A stretch of DNA of 64,000 bases from Sabethes cyaneus (taxonomy: Eukaryota; Arthropoda; Insecta; Diptera; Culicidae), in assembly GCF_943734655.1 (NCBI RefSeq), contig NC_071353.1, forward strand, positions 155,944,179 to 156,008,178. Reading direction: 5' to 3'. Below, in pieces: positions 43,461-55,563 of the stretch. The stretch's first letter is position 1, and each line of letters begins with the position of its first letter. Below the pieces are notes generated by a model. It was not told the DNA's origin. It ran no database searches and saw only the letters and a list, made by a program, of their open reading frames with translations. The translations under genes were made by a program, and so were the position numbers.

Positions 43461-46220
43461 AATTTAACCCTAATGATGTACCGCATGACGGCATTCGTAG
43501 TTCTATTTCTTGTTAGTACTGTTAACGCACGTAATCCCAATCAGCTCCTAATTTCGATTACTCAAGCAAAGTAATCGATGCTTAGAAGATTGAATCATTA
43601 ACAGCTGGTCCATAGCATGCTTTGATTGAGAGCTTAATTCTCGTTGACTATGGGTTTTTTGATTCAATCTTCTAAAGTCTAAACATCGTCTACTTTGATT
43701 GAATGATTGCATATTATTGCGGTTTATAACGACCCTGATAAAGTCATTAAAATTATACGAATATTTGAAGAAAATCCAGGAACCAAAAATCGTGATATGT
43801 AATTAGACCAATTTTCTGGGCAATATTAGCTGTCTGTAGGTTACGTAGTAAATCCAATCCTCAATTGCGGATTTATTTTGAAGGATCTTGGATCTGTTAT
43901 GACCGCCAGACAATGTAAATGGAATGATATAAATTACGCAATTCGTGGATTACAAAAAAAACCTTGTTACGAAAGCTTTTCGGCGTATTATCAATCAAAA
44001 AGGCTTCCATTTCCGTTTTCATTGAATCACGTCTTTGTCACTTGAACCCTTTGAATGGCTCTCAGCTTCGGTCAAACGAAACTCGCTGTCCTTATCGAGG
44101 TTGCTTAAGTGATACAGATTTACATTAGATGCCGTGGGCAATATTTGTTCGCAAGTTTCAATCATTTGTTACCAAATCCACTCTACAGAATTGCATAACC
44201 CTAATGTTCAGGTCCGCCTATCATAAGAGTGACCTCACGCGGTAAATCGTTTAGGTAATCGTCTCCAACAAAGCCAGTACTTTCTTAGAGAGAGACAAAA
44301 ACCCGTCATCATTCCCCTCACTACTGCCATGATTCTGATTCACCACGGCCGCTACGGCCAATTCGTCGAATCCGTTGTTAATCAAAAAAGTCCGGCATCC
44401 GCCCCGGCGCGGCGCGACCACTGAGGCCACTCACTTTCGGTCGCCGCCAATATGCACAACAATCTCGCTAAATAAGGCACTACTCTCCAAGCGGCGATGC
44501 CCAGTGTCCATCCAAACAACGGCAACTTTTACTTTCGTCGAGAAAATCCCCCCGACGAGCCCCAACACCCTCGTCATCATCAAATCGCCTAAAGGGTGAA
44601 CATTCCCAGCGAAAATCACCAGCATAATAGAAAGAAATCGCTGACTGATTGCTGCAAGACTCCCGGAGTTGCGCGGAATTTAAGGCCCACCAAGCCAGCC
44701 AGCCAGCCTCGAAGAACCCACACACTCACTCGAACAGTGTGAAGACCAAAACCGACGACGGTGGTAAATCGGTAGGCGGACGAGGCGAGCGGTCAGTACA
44801 ATTACCTCAGCTCAACTTTGCTCAGCCTTACTCAATATAGTGCCAACCGCTCCGCAGAGCATCCGAACTGGGGGAGGCTGTGCTGTGGTGAGGCGTTAAA
44901 AGATCGGGTCCGAATTCCGCCGGTCACTCGACTCGTTTCGTCTGCGCGCCCTTCACCAAGCGACACACCAAGACAACACGGCCGGTCGAGCGCTCTTTCG
45001 GATGTTTACACTTTTTCCGCCCGCGGAACGGAACTGGCCCGGCATGGCATGGCATGGCAGCAGCGCTTACAGCCTATCGACATCATCATCATCGGGGCAC
45101 AATGGATTCTACTATTCGGGGTTCGGTGCCTGCTCGATCGCCAACCACGTCATCACGGGGCGCGACTCACGTAGCAGTGTCAGAGTCATGAGTCAGAGAT
45201 CGGCCTTTCCCTCCCGTTGGCCAAAACACGCCGGAAAAAAAATGAAAGTCTTTCGCCAACGGGCAGCTGCGCTGCACTGTGTTTTTCGGATGTGGGAATA
45301 GCAAATATCGTAGCCGATCGTAACAGTGCGGTGTGGGGTTTAGTCACACAGCCTCCGGAACAGCCCTGACAATGCTGTGAGCAGAAATGTTATGAAACGG
45401 AATAGCTGTGCCAATCAAAGGGGCTTTTCTGCCGTTGCGGGTGGCACCGGGGTCTCAACTAAAGACCCATTTATTGATACATTTACCTTGGCGTTCGACT
45501 AGAGAAACCTCTGCTCCAACCCCCGTTTGAGTTATCATTTTTGTGTTTACTTTATGGGCTGCTTTGATCAAATGGTACCGATATTTTGACGGTGTCAACT
45601 CATTTGTTTATAAGTGTTGATTGAACCAAAGTTTAATGGAATTTCAGTGCCCAGTCAATCACATTCTAGTAGGTAACAAAACAAATTGAAAGCAACTCGT
45701 ACGTACTACAAAAGCGGCCAAAGTCCACCACGTATTGGTGGCTGCCATATTTAGCACACACAAGGGAAAGGAAAGTAGCTATCCATACACGCACTCTCTG
45801 GAAAGGTTGTCCACTGTGAGGTTATCTTTATTTGTTTGTCACTTAAATTTCACCTTCGCACATTGCAGAAGTCCCATGCTAATTGGATAATTCGACGACG
45901 ACGACGACGGGTATGGAAGACGACAATCGGACAATACACGTTCGTCATCCGTTGATTTTGGTGCCCCGAACGAACGAACAACAAACAACGTGGTCGTCGG
46001 TATTCGGGTCGCGAACGACCTTTTGTTGTCAACCGGGTGAAAATGTCGGCCGCGAGGCGACGGTGGAATGTGCGTATCCTGGAACGGCTTTGTTGAGTTG
46101 GAGAAAACAGTTGAGTCAAGTTAAAAGTGTCCATCCGATTACAATTTAATTGATTGACACTATGATGCTTTGAACAATCAGACACAAAATTAAAAATAGC
46201 AAAGCTATGTGTGAGATATT
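43461..46220. other. Unrecognised, possibly unique DNA
   Basis: Mixed composition with a GC-rich section at about 44.3-45.4 kb. Open frames up to 118 codons overlap on both strands with no domain I know. Candidate place for regulatory DNA or a 5' exon, but unsupported. Confidence 0.4.
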
Positions 46221-46224
46221 CTTC

Positions 46225-46610
46225 AGTATCAATAACTTAGACTGTTTGCTCTCCCGTACCCTGTTCTGTATACTGAGACCGTTAACGAAGTTGAGGATCT
46301 ACTCTTCGTTCAGTTTTAGTTTTTACCAACACTGCACAGTTAGATGCAGAGAATGCTTCTCTATTTGTACCGCTTGGTCTAATTGATTCGAACATCCTCG
46401 AAACTCGCCGCAAAAAAAAACAATAATAATTCGCAAGTCCGGACGGGATTCCTGCAGCGATTTATTTCAGTTGCGCTGAAGTTTTAGCCAAACTATGTCG
46501 CATTGTTATAAATCTGCCATAAATAAACATGTTGATCAACACGGATTTATGGCAAGACGATCCGTAACCGTTACTCTTCTGGACACACCAAAAGGTTCAA
46601 ATTGATGTAG
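46225..46610 (+). pseudogene. Jockey-type RT fingers fragment
   Basis: Forward frames read PDGIPAAIYFSCAEVLAKLC near 46440-46500 and TDLWQ then QHGFMARRSVTVTLLDT-like residues near 46540-46590, which match the GPDGIP and DQHGF blocks of Jockey RTs. The segment between them is deleted. It ends exactly where the TIR transposon begins. Confidence 0.6.
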
Positions 46611-46612
46611 TA

Positions 46613-47875
46613 CTGTCAAACGGGGTAACTTGCAACAGTTCTCAACTATTAGTGCAAGTAAAAACTTATCTGTAGTACATTTGAGGACATTTAATTAATA
46701 CAAAGTTATTAGGTCTAGGAAAGAACAATTTCACATATTGAGAAAAATATGCGATCAATATTGGCAGTTGTAGAATTTTTTAACTAGTTTGTTACTAGTA
46801 ACCCCTTAAACGGGGTAACTTGCAACAAGCAATAGTTTTTGGAAATTGAACAAATTTAATGATTTGTATGAGTTTCTTTTGACTTGAATATGCAAATGAT
46901 AATCCGACTTGCGATTTTTAATACTTTTGCTATGAATATACGCATTAACGGCCTATGTCACGGTGGTGAAAATAATTTATGAGCCCAGTAACGGAAAATT
47001 ACGAATTAAACTTTTTATATTATTCACGCAGTTGATATTCCTTGTCTGGATCCGATAGAACTGCCTTCTTTAAGGACCATTCACATATTACGTAACGCAC
47101 GTAGGGGAGCGGGAGTAACTCAACTCGTTACACGTCGTATATCCACTATGCAAAATCACGTCATGAAGTGAAGTGGGGGAGTTGAAAATCATCGATATCT
47201 TGGTTACGTAATGTATGAATGTTCATTACGTTACGAGTGATCGTAATTAGACACTGTCATATTGCTGGTTGATTTCTCTCAGTGAGGATATTTTCTTTTT
47301 AGCCTCTTCTATAGCCATTTTCGGTATATCCAGAGAAAAACTGGCATATTTCCGACTTACCGAAAGTGTCTTACACTCTTCGTTGTACTTTAGTATTGCT
47401 TGATGCAAAATTAAATAATAACTTGCCTCGTAAAATTAACGGAACACAGCTTTTTATATGCACCAGCTGTTGCAAGTTACCCCGTTTAAGTGCTTGTTTT
47501 ACGAATAATGTGGTAACAAGCAGGATAAACAAAATTAGTCATCATAAATCAATTATTTTGTTTCCTTATTATTCATTTTACTATAAAAAATGTATGTTAA
47601 GCTTCTTTTATTTGAAGTGCTTGTGGCGACACAAACGTTTTACAAACGAAAAATTCACGATGAATTTGACATCATCTTGTGCGATTTTTTACAAATTACC
47701 GAAACAGCAAAAAATCACCATAATATTATCCAAGGCTTCTTAAATCTGTGAACAACAAGTTTCAGTGACTGATATAGATTAAAAATTGAAGTAAGAGATA
47801 AAAAAGTACAATAAATTGGATCGATATAGCGTTGTTGCATGTTACCCCGCTGTTGCAAGTTACCCCGTTTGACGG
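46613..47875. mobile_element. TIR DNA transposon with internal copies of its terminal motif
   Basis: Left end CTGTCAAACGGGGTAACTTG continuing to CAACAG, right end the complement with one mismatch over 26 bases; TA flanks at 46611-46612 and 47876-47877. AAACGGGGTAACTTGCAACA recurs near 46809, and TTGCAAGTTACCCCGTTTA near 47468; a variant GTTGCATGTTACCCCG lies just inside the right end. No transposase domain is recognised; a 125-codon forward frame (47366-47743) is Lys/Ser-rich with no match. TA duplication fits Tc1/mariner/pogo. Confidence 0.8.
47074..47223. mobile_element. 150-bp MITE nested in the TIR transposon
   Basis: GGACCATTCACATATTACGT at the left and GAACATTCATACATTACGTA as the complement at the right. 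The sequence type (ACCATTCAxAxATTACGTAACG) is familiar as an abundant mosquito MITE. Confidence 0.7.
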
Positions 47876-47884
47876 TATCTGCTG

Positions 47885-50135
47885 ATTCGAAGGCGTGTAG
47901 TATCTGTTCTGGTTCTGGTTCTAGTTGCAGTTCAGTTCTAAGTCCCAGTCCTGGTCTCATTCCTAGTCCTTGTCCCATTACCAGTTCAAATCCCTGTTCC
48001 ATTCCTATTCGCTCTTCCGTTCCCAGTCCCTGTTGCTGTTCTGTGTTCAGTCCCAGTCCCTGTATCGTTTCCAGACACAGTAGTCCTGTCCCCAGTACCT
48101 ATCCTGGTTCTAGTTCCAAGTCCCTGTCCCATTACCAGTCCCTGTCCCCGTTTCCCGTCATGTTCCCTGTCCTTGTCTCTGTCCCATTCCTAATCCTAGT
48201 CTGATCCCGTTCTCAAAACCTATCTCTCTCTCAGATCTGTCCCTGTTTCAATCATAATTCCTGTCCCGCTGCCAATTCATGTGCTTTTGCCAGGCCACGG
48301 TCCGTTCCCAATCGCTGTACCGTTTCCTTTCCAAATCATCGTCCCAGTTCCAGCAACAACCTGGTCCTAGTTTTAATTGCTGTGTCAGTCTTACGGTCAG
48401 TTCCGGTCTCAGTTTCAGCCTTATCCCAGTTTCAGTTCCACTCCCAGATCTAATCTAAATACTAAGTGCTCTTATCCTATGCCAAGTGTAGTCCAATTCT
48501 AAATCCATTCAACTCAAATTTAATGCATGGCACAAATCACCACATTGTCGAAAGTTGCTTAAAATCCAATGTAAAGCTGATCCAAATCAATCCAATTCAA
48601 ATCCAAATTCAATACGGGTCCAATCCAAGTTCAATCCAGGTCCGATTAATTTGCAACCCAAATAGGTATCAGAAATTCCAATTTAACTTCACTCCAAAAT
48701 CAATTCCAATTTAAATTTAAATCCTATCTTAGTTCCAGTTCCGTTAAAGTCCCTGTCCCAATTGCACTCCCATTTCTATTCTCGTCCTTGTTCTGGTATA
48801 TGTTCAGTCCCAGTCTCTGGTCTGGTTTATTTCGAATTCCTGTCCCGTTCCTAGTCCATGTGTTGTTCCCAGTCTCAGTGCCTGTTCCGCTCCCGGTGGC
48901 TGCCCATTTCTAGACTGTCCGGTGTTCGCTCGTCGTCCCTGTTCCATTTACAGGCCCCAGTCCCTGTTCCGTTCCCAATCGCTGTCTCGTTCTCAGTCAC
49001 TGTTCCACTCTTAGTCCCTGTTTCAATCTCAATTCCGGTTCCGCTGCCAATCGCTGTGCTTTTGCCAGTCAACGTTCCGTTCTAAATCCCCGTCCCGTTT
49101 CCTTTCCAAATTTTCGTCCCAGTTCCAGCAACAACCTAGTCCTAGTTTTAATTCCTGTACCAGTGTTACGGTCAGTTGCGGTCTCAGTCTCGGACTTGTC
49201 CCGGTTTCAGTTCCAGTCCCAGATCTAATCTAACTGCTATCCAAATGTAGTCCTATTCTGTCTCCATTCAACTCAAATTTAATTCATGGCACATGCAATA
49301 GAATTCGCCTAAAAATCGCCACATTGTCGAAAATTGCCCGTAAAAGGGTTAAATCTACTCAAAATCCAATGTAAAGTTGATCCAAATCAATTCCAATTCA
49401 AATCCAGGTCCAACTAATGTGTAACCCAAATTTTAAAGATTCCAATTTAAATTCACACCAAATCCAATCCAATTTGAATTTAAATCCAATCTTAGTTCCA
49501 ATTCCGTTCCTAGTCTCAGTTTAAGTCCCTCTTCCTATCTCACTGTCATTTCTATTCTCGTCCCTGATCTGGTTTATTTCGAGTTCCTGTCCCGTTCCTA
49601 GTCCATGTGTTGTTCCCAGTCTTAGTGCCTGTTCCGCTCTCGGTGGCTGCCCGTTTCCAGACTATCCGGTGTTCGTTCCTCGCCCCTGTTCTATTTACAG
49701 GCCCAGTCCTTGTCCCAGTCACTGTCTCGTTCCAAGCCCTGTTCCGTTCCCAGTCTTAGTTCCTATCTCGGCCGGTTCCCGGTCGCAGTCCCTTTCTCAA
49801 TCCCACTGTCAGTCTCTGTCCCATTTCATTTTCAGTCACTTTTCCGCTTCCAGTCCCGGTGTGGCTCCATTCTGGTCCTAGTTCTAATTCCTGCCACAGT
49901 CTGTTTCTTTTCCAGTCCCAGTTCCTGTTTCGTTCTAAGGGCCATTCTCATTCTTAGTCACTGTTCCTCTTCTAGTCGGTGTCCCGTATCCAGTTGCAGT
50001 CCGTGTTCCTTATCCAGTCCTAGTTCCTGTCCCGCTTCCAATCCCTGTGCCAGTCTCAGTTCAAGTTACAATCTCTCGCTCAGACCCAGTCTCTGTCTCT
50101 CCCAAAAGACCCAAGTCCCAAGTTTCCTAGGTTTC
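47885..50135. repeat. Degenerate hexamer array (AGTCCC/TGTTCC type) with higher-order duplication
   Basis: Most of the 2.25 kb divides into six-base units such as AGTCCC, TGTTCC, GGTTCT and AGTTCC. Sub-blocks at 48480-48720 and 49260-49490 are AATCCAATTCAA type. The segment about 48290-48960 is repeated at about 49050-49690, for example TGTTGTTCCCAGTC and CTGTTCCGCTC are about 750 bp apart. Ser/Pro/Val-rich frames are artefacts. Confidence 0.8.
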
Positions 50136-50137
50136 TC

Positions 50138-50340
50138 TATTACCGAAAACCGTTCTTTGAAGAACGAACAAGTTCTTATATAAAGATGCAAAAGATGTTA
50201 CTAAAACAATTTCATTTTATTAAACCCATGGTTCTGTGCATTTTGACGCTTGACCGAATACATTTACTTGGTGCTGGTATATTTGTTGGCTGCTTTGGTA
50301 CCTTCCGAGACGACCAACTTAACCAGCAGCAATAAGCGAA
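50138..50340 (-). pseudogene. Histone H2B C-terminal fragment with 3' flank
   Basis: Minus-strand translation ends SVRLLLLVKLVVSEGTKAAN, then KYTSTK and a stop near 50259, matching the H2B C-terminus ([20 protein letters not shown]-type, ending KYTSSK). PGELAKHA is replaced by LVKLV. The 3' flank down to 50138 includes an AATAAAA-like signal. Upstream of it the sequence is unrelated. The block is an inverted copy of 55566-55766, so a piece of a histone gene with its downstream DNA has been duplicated. Confidence 0.8.
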
Positions 50341-50537
50341 CAGAAGCTTGGGAAGCACTGACGAGGGAAGGCTAAAATATGAAAATATTTCAATTTTTCA
50401 ATGACGCGCATTGAAAATCAATAGTTTTCTGTATTTTCAATCGATTTTCCGATCGATTGGTGTAAATATCTTGGAAATCTATTGAAAATTGACTGAATTA
50501 TAAGTCGAAGCGTGAAAACGCGTCTCTACCTTGATGA

Positions 50538-50808
50538 CGTCATTTCCAACAACCAATCACGAAGCGAGAATTCTGGTAAAACAAAGGTTCATTATTTTCA
50601 ATTTTTCAATAGTTCAACATCAAGAATTCATACTTTTCTTGATTTGGGTGAATTCTTAGAAGATTTTCCGATCGATTGGTGTAAGAATATTGAAAATCGA
50701 TCGGAAAACCGGTGAGCTATTAGCGCTCAAAACCTATCATTTTTCGTGACGCTCACAGTTTTCGATTTTTTGGAATGTCACCCTATCGCAAAACTTACCG
50801 TAAGACAG
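50538..50808 (+). repeat. Dispersed repeat, copy 2
   Basis: Same block as 40130-40392, here preceded by TGACGTCAtttccaacaaCCAATCACG and ending at CCGTAAGAC. It lies about 200 bp beside the H2B fragment. Confidence 0.85.
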
Positions 50809-50859
50809 CCACGTAGCCAGAAGGGGGGACCCGGTGGCCCAATTTTGATTTTAACTGTT

Positions 50860-51370
50860 TTATACTGATAAAAATGTGGCCCAGAATCTGAGGCAGGTCA
50901 AGAATTTGGTCCAGATCAGCTCTAGAATTTGACTCTAAAATCTAATCCAAAATCTAGTTAAAAGACTAATCTGAGCTGATAAAAAATGTGCTTTGGGGAT
51001 CCGTTTGGTCCAAATCCGTTCCAAAATTTGAAACAAAAATTGCTAGAGAATGTGGTTCACTTAACCAAAAAGTCTGGTTGGTGATTTAAGAATTGATTAA
51101 AAAAACTGTGGACCAAAATCTGGTTTATAACCCGATCCAGTTCCAGAATCTTGTCCAAAATCTGATAAACAATATGGTCCAAAATCTGGCCCAGCTTGAG
51201 AATCCAAAATCTGGACCACAATCTAATAAAAATGAGGTTCAATATTTGGTTCAAACCCAAGTTCTGGTCTTGGCCCATAATGTGGTTTAAAATCTGGTCC
51301 CACATCTGATAAAAACCCAAAATGTGGTTTAAAATTTGGTTCAGAATAGAGTCCAAATCCGTTCCAAAAT
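50860..51370. repeat. Degenerate hexamer-periodic DNA, AATCTGGTCCAA type
   Basis: Variants of AATCTG and GTCCAA repeat with 6/12-bp spacing. The frames on both strands (QNLVQNL, LNQILN) are artefacts. Confidence 0.75.
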
Positions 51371-51419
51371 CTGAAACAAAGGTTGATAGTAAATCCTTGA
51401 AATTAACCGATGAAGTGCC

Positions 51420-51700
51420 GTTGCTAGCGGTTCTTGGTCAGTTTCGTAGAGCTCTTCCGGTAGTCAGTCCTTCCGGAGTGGCTCTGTTATTCTTTAGCTG
51501 ACCAATTTCTCGCCAAATCTCTCCGAGATCACGGGCCGGCACACTGTTATCGTTTTTAGGCACTCCCAGGTTAATTTACGTTGCGTCTCTCTCTCTCTGT
51601 TATATCGTCATTGAAATGCTCATCGAAGAACTGCTTCCAGTTCTCGACCACCTCGTTGGAGTTGGCGTTCGTTTGTGATTCTGATTAGATTCCCTCCCTC
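51420..51700 (-). pseudogene. RTE-like RT linker fragment
   Basis: The minus strand reads INLGVPKNDNSVPARDLGEI then WREIGQLKNNRATPEGLTTG near 51480-51560, matching the stretch before the RT fingers in RTE-like ORFs (xEIxxxIxQLKxNKAxGxDG). Frameshifted towards its 5' side near 51590. No catalytic box. Confidence 0.6.
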
Positions 51701-51719
51701 GTCCCCACACATGATTAAA

Positions 51720-51850
51720 CTAGAACTTAGGGTTGAAGTTGGACTTGAATTGTGACTTGACATAGGACATTAAATTGAACTTGAATTTGGACTAATTTGG
51801 TCTTAAATTTCGAATTGAAATTGAACTTAAACTGGATTAAAATTTAACTT
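51720..51850. repeat. Degenerate hexamer-periodic DNA, short block
   Basis: TTGGACTTGAATTGTGACTTGA-like variants, complementary in type to the AATTTCAAGTCC array at 31.8 kb. Confidence 0.55.
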
Positions 51851-53725
51851 GCACTGGCGTGCCCCAGCTGGGGCACACTGGGGAACGTGCCCGACTTTGT
51901 TTGTAAAATTTAATGTAAATCTATAAACACAGACAAGTGCTATAAATATTTTCCTCTTTTTATGTCCCATCTTCCCTGCCATTCTGTGACGTTTCTTCTT
52001 TCGTTTTACTTTCTTCATGTCAGTTTTTTCTCCCTTGTGTCCCTACGGCAACATAATTGTTATATAGTAATTAAAGTGACTGATAAATGACTAGTACAAG
52101 TCATAAATAAGTTATTTCAACTAAATGTCGCGCCTCCTGATTAAGGGTTTTTCTCCTGTCTCCTATCCCGTTTGTGATGTTTATTGTGATTTTTGCTTCT
52201 GGGGCTGGGCTTCTACAGTATAAGAATTTGTCGATCGACGCCGGACAGAGGCTTGGCTGGAAACTAAACTTGATACTTGATTTTAACTGGATGCTGGAAG
52301 CTTGAGCTAGTTTTACGCACCGCAAGTTTTACCGCAAAAATAGTGGCCGAATAAATTAAGCATTGTGCACTTCTGGGTTACAGAAATTATTTTGTTTTAC
52401 ATTAGATTTTACACCAAAGGATGTTAATCTTCTTACCAACGTGAACAATTAAAATTAAATTCCGATTGAAAAGAAATTGGTGCACCTTCTTATCGATAAA
52501 TCCGCAACCAGCCAATCAATTTTCGGCTGAATTGGTGTTAACGAGCATTTCGGGCTGCACCCGAAATGGTTCGTTAAACTGCTGCTGTAAAGGCGGTAGG
52601 CATCCCGCTAAACAAAAGACTACACTATTTACAAACACCGGCGTCCGAACCCGGGTTTGTTCCCGTTTCCAGCCGGTGAACACTCGGCTAGGCTAAACTT
52701 TTATTATCACATGCGATGCAACCAACGCAACCGGAGTGTGTTTAAGCCGGTATGTAGTCAATGGATAAAAGCGGGATTTCAAGAAAAATAAATACTATTT
52801 TTATTACCCTGTCCCAGCCCAGCCCCCACCGCATATATGGGTGCTCTTCTCCATCCCGTTCCGTTCCGTTCGTTCAAGCAAACCGCACGCGCACGGAAAT
52901 CGGTGCAGCGTTTCTAATTGGCCCAGTTTTTCCACTGATTTCGTTGGACCTAGTTCGGCTCTGCATCAGCCAGCGGGGTAGTAGGGCGGTGCACCGATGC
53001 GGACCAGTAATGGTCAATCCGGTAGTAAACCTCCACCGTTAGTTCAACTTGAACGATTTCTGCATTGAAATCAGATCAGAAATGAATTCTCAAAAAGTCG
53101 TTTTCACTCTCATTCGAGCGACAGACAGCGAGAACCATACTTTCATTGTAGAACCTGCCAAATGCAAAGCGCGAGCGGAGCGAACGCGAAATGTCACGCG
53201 GTTCAGCGTCGCGCGTTTGTATTTCGAAAGAAAGTGTACACATTCCTGAATACTGATTCGATCGGTTAGTATTGGGAAAAAGGGTCATCGCATCGCAGTG
53301 TGCCATGCAGTAAGCAATAGTCATAGTGCCAGCCCACGTATTCTGGTCGTAATCTTGTATTCAGTTCGAGTAGTGCCGACGTGATTACAGAGACCACGCT
53401 GGATCTCGGCTCGGTATGAAAGCGACGACCGCGGTTTCAATGTCGTCAGTGAGCGAGATATTTATCTGATTTTGCAGTAAACATTTGATGTTCACAAAAC
53501 TGCTATAATGTATAACTAATTTTAGAAATTTAAGTTACTGAATTTTGATTTCTTAACATTGTAAATATAATCCCATGTTATCTTTTTGCTATATAGGGTG
53601 AGTAGTAATAACTGTCAGTAAAGAAAATGGTCACAAAAATAAGACGCTTGCATGAATTTTAATTTTAAGTGTATTTCGTGTAAAATATATCAGGAAAAAT
53701 CAATAAAAATTATTGTACCTCACAA
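51851..53725. other. No gene supported; possible promoter near 53.36 kb
   Basis: Unique-looking DNA. At 53360-53366 TTCAGTT is a fair arthropod initiator, followed 50 bp later by ATGAAAGCGACGACCGC and a donor-like CAGTGAGC at 53446-53453. No downstream exon could be identified in the window, so this stays a suggestion. Confidence 0.25.
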
Positions 53726-53729
53726 TTTA

Positions 53730-53950
53730 CCCGAAAACTAGCACCATCTATGATCGACACACCCAAATATTTCCAAATTGCAATAGGAGTATCCCTCGAA
53801 CTAGCAAGTATTTTTATAGGGCATTCCCCTTCTTTCATTAAGAAGTGCCTATTCTGTGTAGATTTGGCCTTTCGAGACGGTGCAGAATCTTGTTGGAAGC
53901 AGTATGGTACATTCTTGTAGCGTTTTTTGTTGATGAGGTGAATTGGGCAA
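53730..53950 (-). pseudogene. mariner-like transposase fragment (second Asp region)
   Basis: Minus-strand frame NVPYCFQQDSAPSRKAKSTQ contains the QQDSAPSH-type block of mariner transposases, with the second catalytic Asp intact and His changed to Arg. PIAIWKYLGVS corresponds to the (M/L)DYSIWSYLE block. Only about 70 residues of the family remain. Confidence 0.6.
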
Positions 53951-54124
53951 AATGGACTATTCTTGCATTTCGCATAGTATGGAATGGATGGAATTTGACT
54001 TTTCTGAAGTTTTGACAAAATTTGGAAGCTATTTAAGTTCGTTCCACGGGCGGCAAATAAGTTTTTATAAGTATAAGTTTATAAGTTTAATTAGCTTTTA
54101 ACATGATTTTTGGGTAAAATAGGG

Positions 54125-55560
54125 CAAAATGGTTGGTTGGTTGGTAAACGGCTAGATAATGCGGAATATAGACCCCATAGTGGTCGTTAGCCTCTTATCC
54201 AGCAACTCCGATCCCGACCTCCTCGTGGTACCAGCCGGAATACGAGCAACCTTAGCGGAGATCGGGTAACCAACCCCGGTGGAAACTAAGGTCGTATACT
54301 AACCGGGAAGGAGGTATAGTGAGTCTCGGCACTATAAGATGGCAGCCCCATCGCGAGACTTGGTAGTGTTGCCCCAGTACGGCTACACATCTAAATTAAA
54401 AAACTAATTCAAGCATATTCGGAGCGGAATATTCGGCATCGACCTAGGTGACGGAACAAGGACGACGAATGGAGACTCGGGACTTGGAACTGCAGATCGC
54501 TAAATTTCGCAGCTAGAACCCCGCAAACTCGGCATCGTAGCTCTGCAGGAAATCTGTCGCAAAGAAGAGAAGGTATGTAAGATCCGTGGCGGAAAGGCCC
54601 AGTTTTACCAGAGCGGTGGCGCTACCAACGAACTGGGAACGGGCTTTGTAGTGCTGGGCGGAATGCAGGATCGCGTGATTGATTGGAAGGCGATCAACGA
54701 GAGAATGTGTGTATTGAGGATAAAGGGCCGTTTCTTCAATTATAGCATCATTAACGTGCACTGCCCGCACGAAGGTAGACCCGACGATGAGAAAGAAGCG
54801 TTCTACGCGAGGCTGGAGGCAACGTACGACAGCTGCTCGTCACGGGACATCAAGATCGTCATCGGGGATATGAACGCCCAGGTCGATAGGGAAGAAATGT
54901 ATAGACCGGTGGTAGGACCCCATAGCCTGCACACCGACACAAACGATAACGGCCAACTAAATTGACCACGTTTTCATAGAGGGCCACGTCTTCTCTAACA
55001 TCACGAACGTACGCTCCCGTCGGGGTGCGGATATTGATTCTGACCATTACTTAGTAGCAGTACATGTGCGCTCAAAGCAATCCACCGTATATCGGACACG
55101 TCAAAGCCGCCCTCCTCGGCTGAACATCAGGCAGCTAGATAACCCACAAGCTGCCGAGAAATACGCGCGAGTACCGAATGAGGCACTGCCTTCTTCCGAG
55201 GAGTTAGGTGCTTCAAACCTCGAAGACGGTTACGCTCGGTCATCGGAGATGACGCTTCCGCGGCACTAGGTATTGAGCCTCGGAATACACAAAATGATTG
55301 GTTTGACGGGGAATGCCAACAAGCGGTGGAGGAGAAAAAAAAGTGCTTGGAATAATTATCTAAGTATTGCCACTAGAGAGAACCTGGCCAAGTACCGAAG
55401 AGCTAGGAACCAGTTGACCACGATCCTGAGGAGATAAAAGCGCCAAAAGGAGGACAGAGATCGTTAAGACTTAGAGCAACTATTCCGAGCTAATGACACG
55501 CGCAAGTTTTATAAGAAGGTGAACCAAACTCGGAAGGGTTACACGCTGAAACCTGACATG
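54125..55560 (+). mobile_element. RTE-like element, 5' half (5' leader and endonuclease)
   Basis: The leader (54125-54470) contains CCAGCAACTCCGATCCCGAC and CGTGGTACCAGCCGGAATAC, sequence I associate with RTE-like 5' ends in mosquitoes. The coding part reads GTWNCRSLNFA, then VALQEICRKEEKV (catalytic Glu), and GTGFVVLGGMQDRVIDWKAI. It continues with FNYSIINVHCPHEGR, KIVIGDMNAQVDRE and DIDSDHYLVAVHVR (final SDH box). All four EN motifs survive, but frameshifts and a stop at 54963 break the frame. RT is missing: the element ends at about 55560, where the H2B fragment begins. Confidence 0.85.
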
Positions 55561-55563
55561 TGT

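Noticed and set aside
45850..46185. Overlapping forward and reverse frames of 88 and 111 codons
   Set aside because: Composition-driven by a short GAC/GTC-rich run; no domain or conserved motif.
47839..50183. Ser/Pro/Val-rich forward frames up to 157 codons
   Set aside because: They come from the degenerate AGTCCC/TGTTCC hexamer array.
52610..52700. tRNA gene on the minus strand (CCGGGTTCGGACGCC region)
   Set aside because: Partial B-box similarity only; arms do not pair as a cloverleaf and the spacing is wrong.
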